From assembly GCA_907164885.2 (NCBI GenBank), contig OU015501.1:64180693-64244692 (forward strand): DNA of 64,000 nucleotides, read 5' to 3'. This DNA comes from Dolomedes plantarius. Lineage: Eukaryota; Arthropoda; Arachnida; Araneae; Dolomedidae. The position numbers and the translations under genes were made by a program. The notes under the pieces were generated by a model, which saw only the letters and a list, made by a program, of their open reading frames with translations, had not been told where the DNA came from and made no database searches. This document shows, in pieces, positions 12,033 to 23,648 of the stretch (positions within the stretch are counted from its first letter, which is position 1; every line of letters begins with the position of its first letter).

Positions 12033-12246
12033 TTGTTGTAGTTATTTCTAATGCCCCCTGGCTGGAAGTTCCAGACCAGGTCTATATAGGATTCGGGCTC
12101 AAGTGTGCGGCTCCGGTTCATATAGAACCATAAGTGTCGGAGTCCGTCTTAGATAGATGCCACCTCAATTTTGACCAAGCCCCCCCAGGGGTGACATCTG
12201 AGGGGATCGTATCCCCTCCCACCCTCTCTGACCTCATAGAGGGACG
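12033..12246 (-). mobile_element. tRNA-type SINE (family S), 5'-truncated
   Basis: This 214-bp segment matches the 3' part of the SINEs at 61711-62060 and 62124-62493, for example the GCCCCCTGG box, the CCAGACCAGGT box and the TCGGAGTCCGTCTTAG box. Its CAA-type tail is at the low-coordinate end, so the element lies on the minus strand and lacks its tRNA-like head. Perfect 12-bp direct repeats, AAGTTTCTCTTG, flank it at 12021-12032 and 12247-12258, the signature of target-primed insertion by LINE machinery. Confidence 0.92.
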
Positions 12247-12258
12247 AAGTTTCTCTTG

Positions 12259-13070
12259 ATACTGTTTAAAAATCAAGGAGATACGCAAAAATAAATTATT
12301 TTAAAACAAATGCAAATAGCATTAATATGAATTTAATATGAATTATTAATTAGAAAATGCAAGCATGTCACATTAACATTCCGAATTAAAATTAATATTA
12401 AACTTTTATTAGGGAAGTTTTAATATGCACTTAAGGCTGTGACGACGCTGAAATTTTGCTTTTACTACTGAAAAGGATTTAATATGGCTTGTAATAAAAC
12501 CTTGTATCTTGAAAGGAAATACATTACTCTCTCATATTAGATTACTCTCAGTTTACTCTCTCAATTTAGGAAATTTGTTATGATAGGACGAATATATCCT
12601 TTACTAAAAATGTAAAAAATTGTACTGATTCAAAAAAGCTTCACCTCAGTTTCAGTTACTTAAATCTTAAAGGCTCATGTAGATTATTAACCGGATTTTT
12701 TAATGAAATTTTTCCATCTTTGAGCTATTGGAATTTAACAAATTTTGGAAATTACAACCGGAAAACTACGAATTTTTTTGTAACTAGCCACTGCGTGACC
12801 AACATGGTCACTTTTATTTTTATATTTTCTTTTGTAAAACAACTCAACTGAAAGTAACACATGTAAGGAATGCTACCATTACCTGTCATCATAAATATAC
12901 GTTGTTAAGGGGTAGTGGGAGCTCAGCCAAAAATTTATAATGATTACTAAATTCTCTATACGGCTGATTCTAAAACATCATGATTAAAAAAATGTGAATT
13001 TCCTTTACTTCAGAACAAAATTAAAGATAAGACTGAGAAACCCAATACCAATGACTTTAAAAATCACATG
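12259..13070. other. AT-rich DNA, nothing assigned
   Basis: No gene, terminal repeat or duplicated sequence recognised. Confidence 0.5.
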
Positions 13071-13333
13071 TCTCTCTGTATGTACTATTTTCCAAAATTA
13101 AGATATCTACACTTTAGCATTACATCTATTAAGAAATTGTTGGCGAAATTTTTTCACTTAAAAAAATGGAGTAAAAATTCAGCAAGTACTAAAATATAGT
13201 GTGGATTACACTACTCTCTGTATGTACTATTGTTCACAATTCCGATATCTTTACTTAATCATATCAAATAATAAATTGTTGGGAAAATTTCTTCTCTTAT
13301 AAAATGGAGTAAAAATTCAGCAAGTACTAAAAA
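13071..13333. repeat. Imperfect tandem duplication, period about 142 bp
   Basis: The first unit starts at 13071 with TCTCTCTGTATGTACTAT and ends near 13195; the second starts at about 13213 with the same words and ends near 13332. Both finish with ATGGAGTAAAAATTCAGCAA followed by GTACTAAA. The central part has diverged, so the duplication is not recent. Confidence 0.85.
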
Positions 13334-13369
13334 AAAAGAAAATTAACTATTACTGGTTGTCGGTTGCTA

Positions 13370-14420
13370 TGCCGGCAACGGTTAAGCTTAAACTCGAGAT
13401 CATTTATGTTCTCTCTTAATGAATTATTTATTCTTCGCTTTCTTTCTTGAGACTATTCCCAATTTTCACTTGATCGTGCAACTCGCTTTCAAGCATTACT
13501 GATTTCAGTGCGCTTGTTGACAAATCCATGTTGACAAACCCATGTAAATCCATGTTGACACGCGGTTGCAAATTCCGGACGGCCGCTAATGTTTACATCT
13601 GGTAGTTGCAGCCATTGCCATTCGGAGTGTAGAATTTTCGTCGATTTTGGTGCCGCATACCTACGCGTTTTATATATATAGTGTCGAAAAGGGGATTTGT
13701 CGACATGAGGAAGAAGAATTGTCGACGTGATTACAAACTATTCTAGCTGAGTTTCAAGATGGCTCATCATACAATTATTCAAATTAACTTCACTTTGATC
13801 TATATGAAGAAAAAGTGTATCACAATAAAACAACTATGAATGACGACAGAGGACAGGATTCCATGGAAAAGCTTTTGTTTTTTATTTTTAAATTAGAACA
13901 TTATAGCTAAGTTTGGGGCTTATGGCCAACAGAAACACTAAAAACTTGTGGAGGCTAAAATGGGTCTTTCAAGACCGGTGAATGATTTCCCAGGGCCCAA
14001 TGGCTGCGTTCGGCTTGGCGGCTGCTAGCTTGCTTCAATTTTCCAGTCATCATGTAGTCACTTCGCTATGCGACTGAGGTCTGTTCTTGCAATCAGCTCA
14101 TGCTTCCCTAGACGGCCTGCACCACATGTCGTTGATGAGCGAAACATCTGGACTTTGGCGACTTGGCGCTCGCCAATCAGTTCCAATAACGTTGTGGGAA
14201 CAAAGTGGTTTAGGGTTTTGTGTGTCTGTAGAAGGGCGATTAATCGTGCAAACTGGAGATGTCTTCACTGCCACCTTTTTTGTCGGAATTCGCTGATAAC
14301 GTGAATGGCTCTTAGTGGAGCTAAAAAAAGCTTTTTTTCGTGAGTCTTCAGTTGGTAAAGACGGGGACGTATCCAAATTTAGCCGTTCTTAGGGGAACAA
14401 TTCCACATGGCAATTACTTC
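13370..14420. other. Relatively GC-rich region of unknown function
   Basis: Base composition rises between roughly 13500-13720 and 13970-14370 compared with the flanks. Overlapping open frames exist on both strands (78 and 69 codons plus, 92 codons minus, around 14070-14376), but none shows a family I recognise. A short repeat with CATGTTGACA twice lies at 13525-13560. It could be an old element fragment, a promoter/first exon or a non-coding transcript; the sequence does not decide. Confidence 0.4.
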
Positions 14421-15470
14421 AGAGGGAATATGATGAATTTAAGACCGCGTTACGACATATAGATTATTCAAATGCGTGAAATTGCGTTAAAAGTACAATT
14501 TACAAATAAGCGAAAAAAATTGCACAGTTATTTCAACCTTGATCTTTTGAAAATTATCAATTAAGTAATTTTATGACAAATATTCGAAATCATATTTTAA
14601 CATAAAATCAACCTAACAATTTCTATCATAATATTCTTCGAACTCAACTTTGTTGCAATCTTTCATAATTTGCTTATGTACAGAAAACGCCACAGTGAGT
14701 CTGAATTCACCAGTTAGAGCAGTTAGAACTATACATTAATACTGAATTTTCAAGGCCAGTTTACCTCATAGAAACTTCATGAGAATCTGCCAAAAGCTCC
14801 TACATCATTTAAAAAAATAAGAAAATAATTATTTATATTTTACGTAGACAAGTGTAAGAGAATTGCATACATTTTTATAGCAATTACTTTAAAGTTAAGT
14901 ATAAAAATATATTAATTATAATTTTTAGGTGAAAATAATGTTTTAATACACATTTTAATGTCTGTGGACATTTTAAAGTTTCTACCCGCGTTTAAAATAG
15001 AGATCATTCATGCCTAAATGAATCAGACTACCGTTAGGTCTTTGATGACTCGATACTGCTTATAATGAATATATCTCAGAAATTTCATATCTTCCACAAT
15101 CTATAAAGACTGTGTTACTAAAATTTAACTTCCATAATGAATAACTAGATATTTGTTAAAGATTCCAATTTAGCCATCGTATTGGATAACTAGAAATTTG
15201 TTAAAGCATCCGGAGGGAATACATTAAGGAATAAGAAATGTTAACATCCTTGACGTAATTTAAAATATAGTGCACAGTAAATGGAAATTTATCTCTACCT
15301 TGACATTTTCCCCATAGAGCTAAATATTTTAATGTATAGCAGTGTTAAGATGCACCAGTTACGTGTGAATCGATTGAAGAAGCAGAAGAAAATAAATACT
15401 TTGTTATGAAATACCAAAATAAATCTTGATATCCATAATGAAAATACTATATGAGGCGTATAGCGTTCTT
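14421..15470. other. AT-rich DNA, nothing assigned
   Basis: Only a short direct repeat, ATAACTAGATATTTGTTAAAG-like, appears twice near 15140 and 15186. No gene is recognised. Confidence 0.5.
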
Positions 15471-15906
15471 TGTGATGATAAAACACCCTTCGAATTAAAG
15501 TCTTAGGCTCCATATAATTATGTCAGTGGTTAATATGATATTAGTTTATCAGGAACCTCAAGAGCTCCCTGAATTACTTGCTTTATTCAAAGCACATGAA
15601 TATCATATTTAATGTACTCAGTACTTATATTAAATACGCGAAACGTTTTGAAATAATAAAATTTATTCTCAGTACAGTGGGTAGAGTGTTTTATGATTTT
15701 ATGCAGGATTATGAAAATATTTATGGTCTATGGATATGAAATGTGGCTTTAATAAGAATTATAAAATAAATTTAAAATTTAAAATTGCTTTTATTAAAAT
15801 TGGAATCATTCATTATTGTTTTATACATCTGATGTAATGTAAATAATTATGCAATTACGATATATCGATTTGAAAATACTACGTTAGATTTATATCCAAA
15901 ATTATT
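15471..15906 (+). repeat. Tandem duplication, unit A (about 436 bp)
   Basis: Unit A starts TGTGATGATAAAACACCC at 15471 and matches unit B, which starts TGTGATGATAAAAGCCCC at 15907. Shared landmarks include GAATTAAAG, TAATTATGTCAG, ATTAAATACGCGA and GGTCTATGGATATGAAATG. Unit B has about 80 bp that unit A lacks near 15975-16045. Unit A is uninterrupted at its 3' end and so preserves the target sequence into which the element in unit B inserted. Confidence 0.9.
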
Positions 15907-16350
15907 TGTGATGATAAAAGCCCCCTCCGAATTAAAGACTTAGATTCAACATAATTATGTCAGCAGTTAATCTATTTAAAATTATATTAAGGTGATGTTG
16001 CGTACCAAGCCATTGTTCGTAATGATTAATTTCCAAGAAATTATTCGTAAGATATTAGTTTATCATGAATCTCAAGAGATCACTGGATCACTCGCTGTAT
16101 TTACAGTACATGAACATCATATTTAATGTACTAAGGAATTATATTAAATACGCGATACATTTTGAAATAATGAAATTTATTCTCAATATAGTAGGTACAA
16201 TGTTTTATGACTGTAGTGTAGGATTATAATGGTCTATGGATATGAAATGCCGCTTTTATAACAATTATGCAATAAATTTAAAATTTAAAATTATTATTAT
16301 TAAAACTTTATCGTTCATTATTATTTTATACTTTTGATGCAATGCAAATC
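15907..16350 (+). repeat. Tandem duplication, unit B, interrupted at its 3' end
   Basis: Second unit of the duplication. Its similarity to unit A stops at GATGCAATGCAAAT (16337-16349) and resumes on the far side of the 2.1-kb element, at 18451 with ATAGTTATACAATCATGATA, which corresponds to ATAATTATGCAATTACGATA in unit A. Unit B was therefore complete before the insertion. Confidence 0.88.
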
Positions 16351-18450
16351 ACTGGTCTGAATAAAAATCGGCCCTGAAACCATTCCTGCTGATTCTTATG
16401 GAATATGACCCTCGTTTTCTCCCACCAACCACCGTTTTCGGGGGATCCGCCCCCCCCCACACCACCAATTTTTATCACTTTTCGATAATTAGGAGGGATG
16501 AAAAGGATTATTTTTACCTTTACATTTCTTCTGAGGAGCTAGAGAGGTGAAAAGTTCTATAAAAGGAACATTTATAGCAAGAGGCAGATTTGGGGGGGAT
16601 TTGGTCCCTTAAATGGCAAAAATATCATTAAAAATGATCGATTTTTTCGTGTTTTTTTTTTGCAATTTTTTCATTTCTTTTCTACATATTCCAGCTTCCA
16701 GTCACCCTCATCCTCCCCCAAACACCCCCAAATAATAAAAATATATAGCAGCAATAATAAAAATATATATGCAATAGTTCGGAAGATTCACTGTACCATA
16801 CTGGTGCTCTCAATACCTAGCACGTACAGGTTTGCACAGCAATTTTCATGCTTTGACAATTTTAAACTTTCATTGCTCTTGTCACTTTAGTACTTCCCTA
16901 TAATCCTTATCTTCCCTCAGTGTGCCTCTAGCGATTGTAGAGTCAGCTTATCGGTATTCTAGCCGGGGATTCTATGTTTCCAAGTTGTTCAAATTGTGTG
17001 AAATGTTAGAAATTTGCTTTTTACTCCGGCTTTTTCCAAAAGAATTACAGTACGTGAGTGTGAGTTGGGATTAATATTGAGCATTTATTTACTGTTTAAT
17101 TATGCCACGCGAGTGTAAAAATGATCCCGATAGCTTCTGCTATGTTTGCGGCGAATTGACTTTAAAAGAGCAAACGAAAACCCCTTTCTCCGCTTCTTAA
17201 ATCTGCTTATAAATTTTACTTTGACTGTCAAGTTGGCGGTCAGACAAGGATTGGGCTCCAAAAGTTTGCTGCACTTCTTGTTACAGTAGCTTGACCAAAT
17301 GGCTCTAGGTACAAGTAAATAAATGTCATTTTCTGTGCCCATGGTTTGACGGGAACCTCTCTGTCATCTCACAGATTGTTACTTCCGTACGACTTCCGCC
17401 GTCGAGTTCTCTAGCAAAAGTAAGCATACAATTCATTATCCTAATATCCCTTCAGCTATAAGACCAGTTCCTGACACAAATCTTTGCTAATCCCAGTGCC
17501 CTCCAAAAATCCATACTCTAGAGCCGGAAATGGATTTGAAAGACTTTGAGCCACAGTCTGGACCATCAAACGATACGGCCACCGATAATGAAGAGTATTC
17601 AGCTGATTCAGCTCATAGACAACCTCACCTCGTTACTCAGTCGGAATTGAATGATCTCGTCAGGCATTTGGAGTTACTTAAGAGTAAATCTCAACTTCTT
17701 GGATCTCGACTTCAGCAGTGGAATCTCTTAGAAAAGGGCGTAAAAATCTCTTCTTACAGGACCACGCAATCAAAACTAAAATGACTTTTTCGGAAGATGA
17801 AGGTTTAGTGTTCTGCCCTAATTCAAATGCATTGATGATAGAACTGAAGATGCTATGTAAACCAGACAAATAGAGACTGTTTATATACTCATCAAAGACA
17901 AACTTGAAAGTTGTCCTGTTGGCCAATGGGAATGAGTTACCATCAGTCCCGGTTGCATACTCTGTGGATATGAAGGACACGTGCGCAAACATTAGCCGAA
18001 TCCTTGATAAAATCAGATATAACGATTATAATTGGAAAGTATAGTTGCTGTATATTTTTATTATTTGGGGGTGTTTGGGGGAGGATGAGGGGGCTGGAGC
18101 TGGAATATGTGGAAAATAAGTGGGAAAAATGGGAAAAATCGATCATTTTTAATGATTTTTTTACAATTTAAGGGGGCAAATCCCCTCCAAATCTATCCCC
18201 TTGCTACAAATGTTCATATTTTAGTACTTTTCACTTCTCTAGCCCATCAGAATAAATGTAAAGGGTAAAATAATTATTTTCATCCCTTCAAATTATCGAA
18301 AAGGGATAAAAATAGGTGGGGGGGCCTCCCTCAAAATCGTTAGTTGATGGGGGGAAACGGGGGTCATATTCGGATTCAGGAGGTCATTTTACATAAGAAT
18401 CAGCCGAAAAGGAACCAGGGCTCGAAAAAAAATTTTTTTTTGCAACCAGT
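16351..18450 (+). mobile_element. 2.1-kb element with ~400-bp inverted arms
   Basis: The left arm (16351 to about 16755) is repeated in inverted form at about 18039-18450. Matching landmarks run throughout, such as GCTGATTCTTATG, TTTTCGATAATT, CATTAAAAATGATCGATTTT and CATCCTCCCCCAAACACCCC. The outermost bases are ACTGGT and ACCAGT. Comparison with unit A shows that AT (or ATA with one change) is present on both sides, giving a 2- or 3-bp target duplication. Between the arms lies a broken coding region for a widespread unknown protein. The arms contain runs of G and C. I cannot place it in a named superfamily from sequence alone; a DNA transposon is the best guess. Confidence 0.88.
17102..18044 (+). 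pseudogene. Uncharacterised repetitive-protein family, truncated and frameshifted
   Basis: An ATG at 17102 opens MPRECKNDPDSFCYVCGEL, a Cys-x2-Cys start, then FDCQVGGQ, and after a frameshift DKDWAPKVCCTSCYSSLTKW with another Cys pair, suggesting an N-terminal zinc-binding domain. Later pieces read SVPMV and REPLCHLTDCYF, then YPNIPSAIRPVP, an acidic linker, HLVTQSELNDLVRHLEL and LLGSRLQQWNLLEKGVKIS (about 17610-17750). A last block reads RLFIYSSKTNLKVVLLANGN and YNWKV before a stop at 18042. I recognise this as a protein found in many copies in arthropod and cnidarian genomes, with no established function that I know. The normal protein continues well beyond this point; here the right inverted arm replaces the rest. 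At least three stops and two frameshifts are present. Confidence 0.72.
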
Positions 18451-18475
18451 ATAGTTATACAATCATGATAAATCA

Positions 18476-21400
18476 CATATTTGTAAAACATATTCATCCG
18501 TCGATATAACAAATCTTGAGAGATAAGAATATATTTACTGGCCTTCAGAATCAAAAGCTATAAGAAAAATTATATGTCTTTTTTCGTTTATTGGGCCCGT
18601 TGTTTTGTTATCTGAGCCTTTTGTCTGTTTATTGCAATATATTTCCTATAGCGCAGTGTATTGTACAATAGTTCCGAGATAAACTATATTGAACAATGAG
18701 TCCTTGAAACGGAGAAAAATATGGATTTCAAGTGTAGACACTCGTATGATCGGAATAGCAAGGAGCGTTGATGTTTCAGGTAGGAACATGTGCAGTGAGG
18801 CGACCTCGCAAGCTTTTACTATCATTAGTATTAAGTTGCAAAGTGGGAGTCTGGAGAGGTGATAAGTCAATTCACCTTTGGCCTGTGAGAGTTTGGACGA
18901 TGGCACAACGTATTTTGCTGAAAGGTACGTCGTAATTTCTTCCACAAATGGCTTTTATTTTAAATACAAGGAATCATACATTAGTTTGTGATTGGATATA
19001 CTTAAGTAGTGTTTTAAGTGTGTTAGTTATCTTTAGAAATTTTTAATATTTGTAATATATCATTTTGACAAACTAATTTGAAATGAGTAATTTTCGTGGG
19101 AAATAAGAAAATTTTAGGCATGAACGAAGTTGTCTCAAATTACCAAATCAGGTAACAAAGTGCAAAAGCAGAGATTAATGCACTTGATCTTGTACAATAC
19201 ATTTCAAGACATATTGATCAACTGATTATAAATTTATTCATATACCTTTACAACGCGGAAAGAAATTTTGTATTTCAACATGCTCACACTTTACACCTCA
19301 AAATTGTCTGTTGCTTCTAATGGGACACCGCACGGGTGAACAAAAATCACTACCTGGTTCAAGGGTCGATATCTCGGGGGATTCGTACCCTCCTCTCACT
19401 CCTACAAATCCCATGGTAGGTCAATGATTAGAAGTAGTGATAAATAAAATAATCCATTCTACTAAGCAATTTTAGAATGAACTAAAATTGCATTTTCGGA
19501 TATTATTTATGTGTAGTTTAACCTAATTTTTATCGAGATGACACCGTTGTACCACTTGCGACAGGAAGACTTTTTCTTTAAATTCAGCACACTGAAGCGA
19601 AAAGTAGAAAAATAAAATTAGAGTAAGATAAAGTTTGTTTAGGTTTTTTTAGATTTAGTTCTTGATCGAAACAAATACTGTATTTTTACAAGTTAGAAAC
19701 ACAAAAATAAAGCAGTAATCAATTTAATTATGGTACTTCGGAAGTGTTAAAGTTGTTCTAAATTTCTTTCGCAGACCTCATTTGTCAGTTTCAATCACCT
19801 AAAATAAAAATTGCGGTAAAATAAATTGAACAGCATGTGTTTTCCCCATTTACACTATATATAACAAACAATGCATGTAAACAAATTAGTTATATTGTGT
19901 TAACTATATCACCCCTTTTTGGAATTTATTAACTAAAAAAAATAAAACAGTAAAACAAATTACTTAATAAACTAGATTATTAATTAGATAACTAACTAAA
20001 TACGTTAGGATTATTAATTAAGCATGTTCGATGATTCTTTACTAAGTTATTATTTGTTTTATTGGTAAGTAAATAGATTTCAGGAAAAATAAAAGTAATT
20101 ATCCTGAATAGATTCGATAAGTTTTTATAATGCAGATAATTAAGTTTATGAACTGCTATACAGTGTAAGGTAGGCAAACAAATCCAGTATTAAAATTTAT
20201 TTTGTGTACTATATTTTATCAAAGAGGCTCCCATTGGATCAGTCATAATTCACATTGCATTTTGCATCTGAGATCAGTTACCGTTTATGGTTATGTGGAA
20301 GGTCAAACTTTTGGCTGTTTGGACCCTACCTACTCTAGATATTAAAGTGAAAAATGTATGCATTCTGTGAATAATATTTCAATGGTTCCCTTGTTTATTC
20401 ATCTGTCTCTTTCTTTTATATGTAAGTTTTTCTTCTCCTGGGAAAAAATAGAATATCACAAACAAAGACTTTATCAAAGAAAACAGCAAAGGATAAAAAA
20501 TAACCAAAAATGGTAACTATTACAATATTTATAAAGCTTTTTTCAATCTCAGTTTTAGTTTATCTCCTTGATTATATTTGAGGATTTTCCATCTATATTA
20601 CATGCAATCAAACGTAGCCAATTTTTTTGGTAGAAAAGTACTGTTTATTAATAAAGTCTGTCTCATTATTGACATCAATTTTTGCAAAAGTTTAAATATA
20701 TATTTTTATAACGTCTGTGTCTAAGTTATTAATTTTCTTTTAGGAATATTTAAGATTTTTATGCTTTAAAGGAAAAATGTATTTGTAAAAAATGTAGTGT
20801 ATAGAAGTACGTCCTCAAAAACATTGGCAACAAACTTTAAAATTTATCGAATATAATAAAACTGTTTCCTTCGTAAGATTTTCATTTATTTGTCTTACAA
20901 GATATGAGTTAACGTAGAATATTGACGTCAAGTAGAACATAAAAATAAACACTTAACTATTGTTTGCATTTATAACCATGTTAATTACTGTTTACATAAA
21001 TGAAATTCAAAAAGGAAGCTTGAAAGAAACTTTGTGAAAGAAATTGTAAGTTGGAAATTCCAAGACATATTTATTCTAGGTTAAAAAATGTAGTGTATTG
21101 TTCTTGTATAAATTATATACTGTTATGTCTTAAATATATATTATTCTGAGAGGAGGTGGTTCCCAAAAATGTTCAAAACTTATCAATCACTGGTAGATAA
21201 TTTTATTTAAATAATTTAATTACCCCCAAAATAGGATTATAATAAATTTCCCCAGGGATTATCATTATATGATTTGTCATACTATTTTTTAATTTCATAA
21301 CATAATCATTACATCTGCGATTAAAATTATTGTTTCACTTTTGGTAAAATAAAGAGTAGTAAAAATCCTGGACGGTTAGAGATAGAGAACGAGAAATTGT

Positions 21401-21945
21401 AAAGCTCTTAGACTTAATAAAGTTCTTAGATTTAGTTAATCCTATTCCATTTCTTCGACTACATTATATTCTCTGTTTGAGAAATGGAATAGAATTTACA
21501 CACAACTTTGAATTATGTTAAACTTTTACAGATGATGGTATATGGAAATATATAAAAACAAATTAAGCTAAATGGGCAGGACATGAAATGTTTTGGACTG
21601 TAATAAAACAACAAAAAAAACCATTTAATGCAATTACCTTTTCAGGAAGATTTGGAAGAAGACCTGGAATGAGATTACAACATTTTAGTCAGAAGATCAG
21701 ATTTTATTTCGATGAGGAACTGATGATCCATTGCTTTCATGATGGCAATCCGGGAAAGACCATTAAAATAATCCAGATATCATGATGGATTATCGTGCCC
21801 AAGATAATAGTGATAAGGAAGAAAAAACGAAATTGAATAGTTCTAACTACTAAAATTAGTTGACGCCTTTTTGTTAATCCATGCAAAAACAAGTCTGTCG
21901 TTTTTATGTTCTTGAAAATCTTCGAAAACACGAAATACAGTCTTC
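18476..21945. other. AT-rich DNA without recognisable genes
   Basis: Apart from a probable SINE fragment near 19362-19412 nothing is recognised. The 99-codon minus-strand frame at 18646-18945 shows no known domain. Confidence 0.5.
19362..19412 (-). mobile_element. Possible degraded fragment of SINE family S
   Basis: GTCGATATCT, GGGGGATTCGTACCCTCC and TCTCACTC occur here in the order seen in the central part of the SINE at 61711-62060 (about 61872-61915). The match is short and the flanks do not align well, so this may be an old fragment or chance. Confidence 0.4.
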
Positions 21946-22039
21946 CTGTACTGTAAATTATTTAAAAAGGGTAATCAAAATAATGGAAACACTAACCATT
22001 TTGCAGAACTTTCTATTAATAAACTTTAAGTCCAACTTT

Positions 22040-22548
22040 GGCTTGCAAAATAGCATGAATTCGACATTGAATAAAATGGTGCAAGTCCTATACAAAGTTA
22101 CTGGAATTGGATACCCTTTATACCGTAACACATGTCCTAACGGTTCCAACGATGTTGGACTTGAAGAACGTGATCTAGCCTTTCTCTCCAAATGTTTCCA
22201 CTTACGGTTAGACCCTTAAGGTAGCCAGGATAGATGCTTTACTTTATTCTCATGCTCTTCAAACCATATGCTGACTCGTTTCGCAAGACGCCGTGTGCGC
22301 TATTGTCTTGGAAACATGGACGTCATTAGAAAGTAATGCTTGCACCCTAGGATACATGTTGGCAGCCAAAATGACTTCATAATCTTTCGATATAACAAGA
22401 CACAAAAGAACAGGTAAGGGCCCTAGGTAATGCCAAGAAAGCAATACACAGCATCAAAGAGCCAACTCTATACTTGACAGTGGTCAATAAGCAGACTAGA
22501 TGGTAGGATTCGGAAAGTGTTCATCAAACGTATCGTCTACCGTTGTAG
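22040..22548 (-). pseudogene. Tc1-like transposase, C-terminal (catalytic) part
   Basis: Reading right to left: GRRYV, then a Val-Lys-Tyr-Arg-Val-Gly-Ser-Leu-Met block equivalent to the HGGGSVM region, LGPLPVLLCLVISKDYEVI followed by LAANMYPRVQALL, a region where a Gln-Asp-Asn-Ala-type second catalytic site is expected but degraded (HVSKTIAHTA), GLKSMRIK/FEEHENKVKHL, and finally LERKARSRSSSPTSLEPL. This order is that of the DDE domain of Tc1-like transposases. The SPDLN-type motif with the last acidic residue is lost at about 22215. Several frameshifts are present. The plus-strand 112-codon frame at 21881 is antisense to this block. Confidence 0.75.
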
Positions 22549-22553
22549 TATAC

Positions 22554-23647
22554 TGTCACAGGATGTTTTGTCTACATTATACGCGGTATGAATTAAAATA
22601 AAAGGGCCATAGAAACGAGGTAAAATGGAGAAAGATCGAGAAAAATTCATGGCAGGATAAATAAAAGATACCGGGAATAGCAAAAGAAACCGCAAAAGAC
22701 ACATATTTGATGAGAACAGGAAGCGACACAGGTAGAGGTAGCCAATTTAAAGAGAATAGTTAACGAGATGAAACAGGAATAGGGCTAAGAAGCAATGATT
22801 AAGTGAACCAGCAGGACGGGAAAAAGGGAAACAGATGTGGTGAAGTTATAGTTTGGCTCAGAGATGAAAGATGAAGGGAACTGTGAATGGAAAAGTAATT
22901 TAGCAGAAATGGGAAGAACGGAAAGCAGATGTAAGTCCTATCATGGATACCATAGGAAAAGTAGGAAGTGTGGTAATGAAGATAGGCACCATCCCTCAGA
23001 GAAGGAGGGTAATAGAAGAGGGGTCAAGAAGAGGGTCAAGAGACAAATAAAGTTCAAGCTCTAATGATTATCACCGTAGATGACCAGAGCCTGACTTCCC
23101 CAACCGGAGTGAACGACCCTGCACGTCGCCGAGAATCAAAGAGCCGACGATAAAAGAAGTTTTCTGCAGGTGTAGTAGCCAGCTCACAGATGAATGACTG
23201 AAAGACACCGTCTGACCATATCTGTCAATGAAGGTAATTGCCGGACAAAGACTGACGAACTGTGACATCCTTACTGAGCCCAGATAGCCACCGAAAGAGT
23301 TGAATGTGTATACGAGAGTGCCTCAACAAGTGAACTGGGATACAAAAGACGAATTCCAGACCTGCCTGATGGGTAATGACTGACGCGACGTAGCTCCCAT
23401 TATAAGGTATTTCTTGAGATGTATTGTAATGATTGTATATGTGCTTCTAATAAATCCGTGTATTAAGTTCAACCAGAATTGCCGTGTTATATTCTATTCA
23501 CAATGCAATGTGTCATTTTGTTCGTTATTTTGAGTAAATAATCGATCTTATATTTGGGCTGTACTTAGGTACTGCAATCAATTATTCCAAATAGTCCATT
23601 GACCATATTTTATACGATCACATTTTGGTGCCGTTACCAGGATCGTA
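22554..23647 (+). mobile_element. LTR-like insertion with primer-binding-site-like end
   Basis: The segment begins TGTCACAGGATG at 22554. A TATAAG box lies near 23399, AATAAA near 23450, and a GATCACA end at 23616-23622, so 22554-23622 (1069 bp) has the layout of a long terminal repeat on the plus strand. Directly after follows TTTTGGTGCCGTTACCAGGA, which looks like a tRNA primer-binding site of a retrotransposon. TATAC occurs at 22549-22553 and 23648-23652 and would be the target duplication. A target duplication placed after the primer site rather than directly after the LTR is abnormal. The segment is more GC-rich than its surroundings. Confidence 0.55.
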
Positions 23648-23648
23648 T

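Noticed and set aside
14098..14376. 92-codon minus frame in a GC-richer region
   Set aside because: No recognised family, and plus-strand frames of similar length overlap it; described only as part of a GC-rich block.
21881..22219. 112-codon plus-strand frame
   Set aside because: Most of it is antisense to a readable Tc1-like transposase block on the minus strand.
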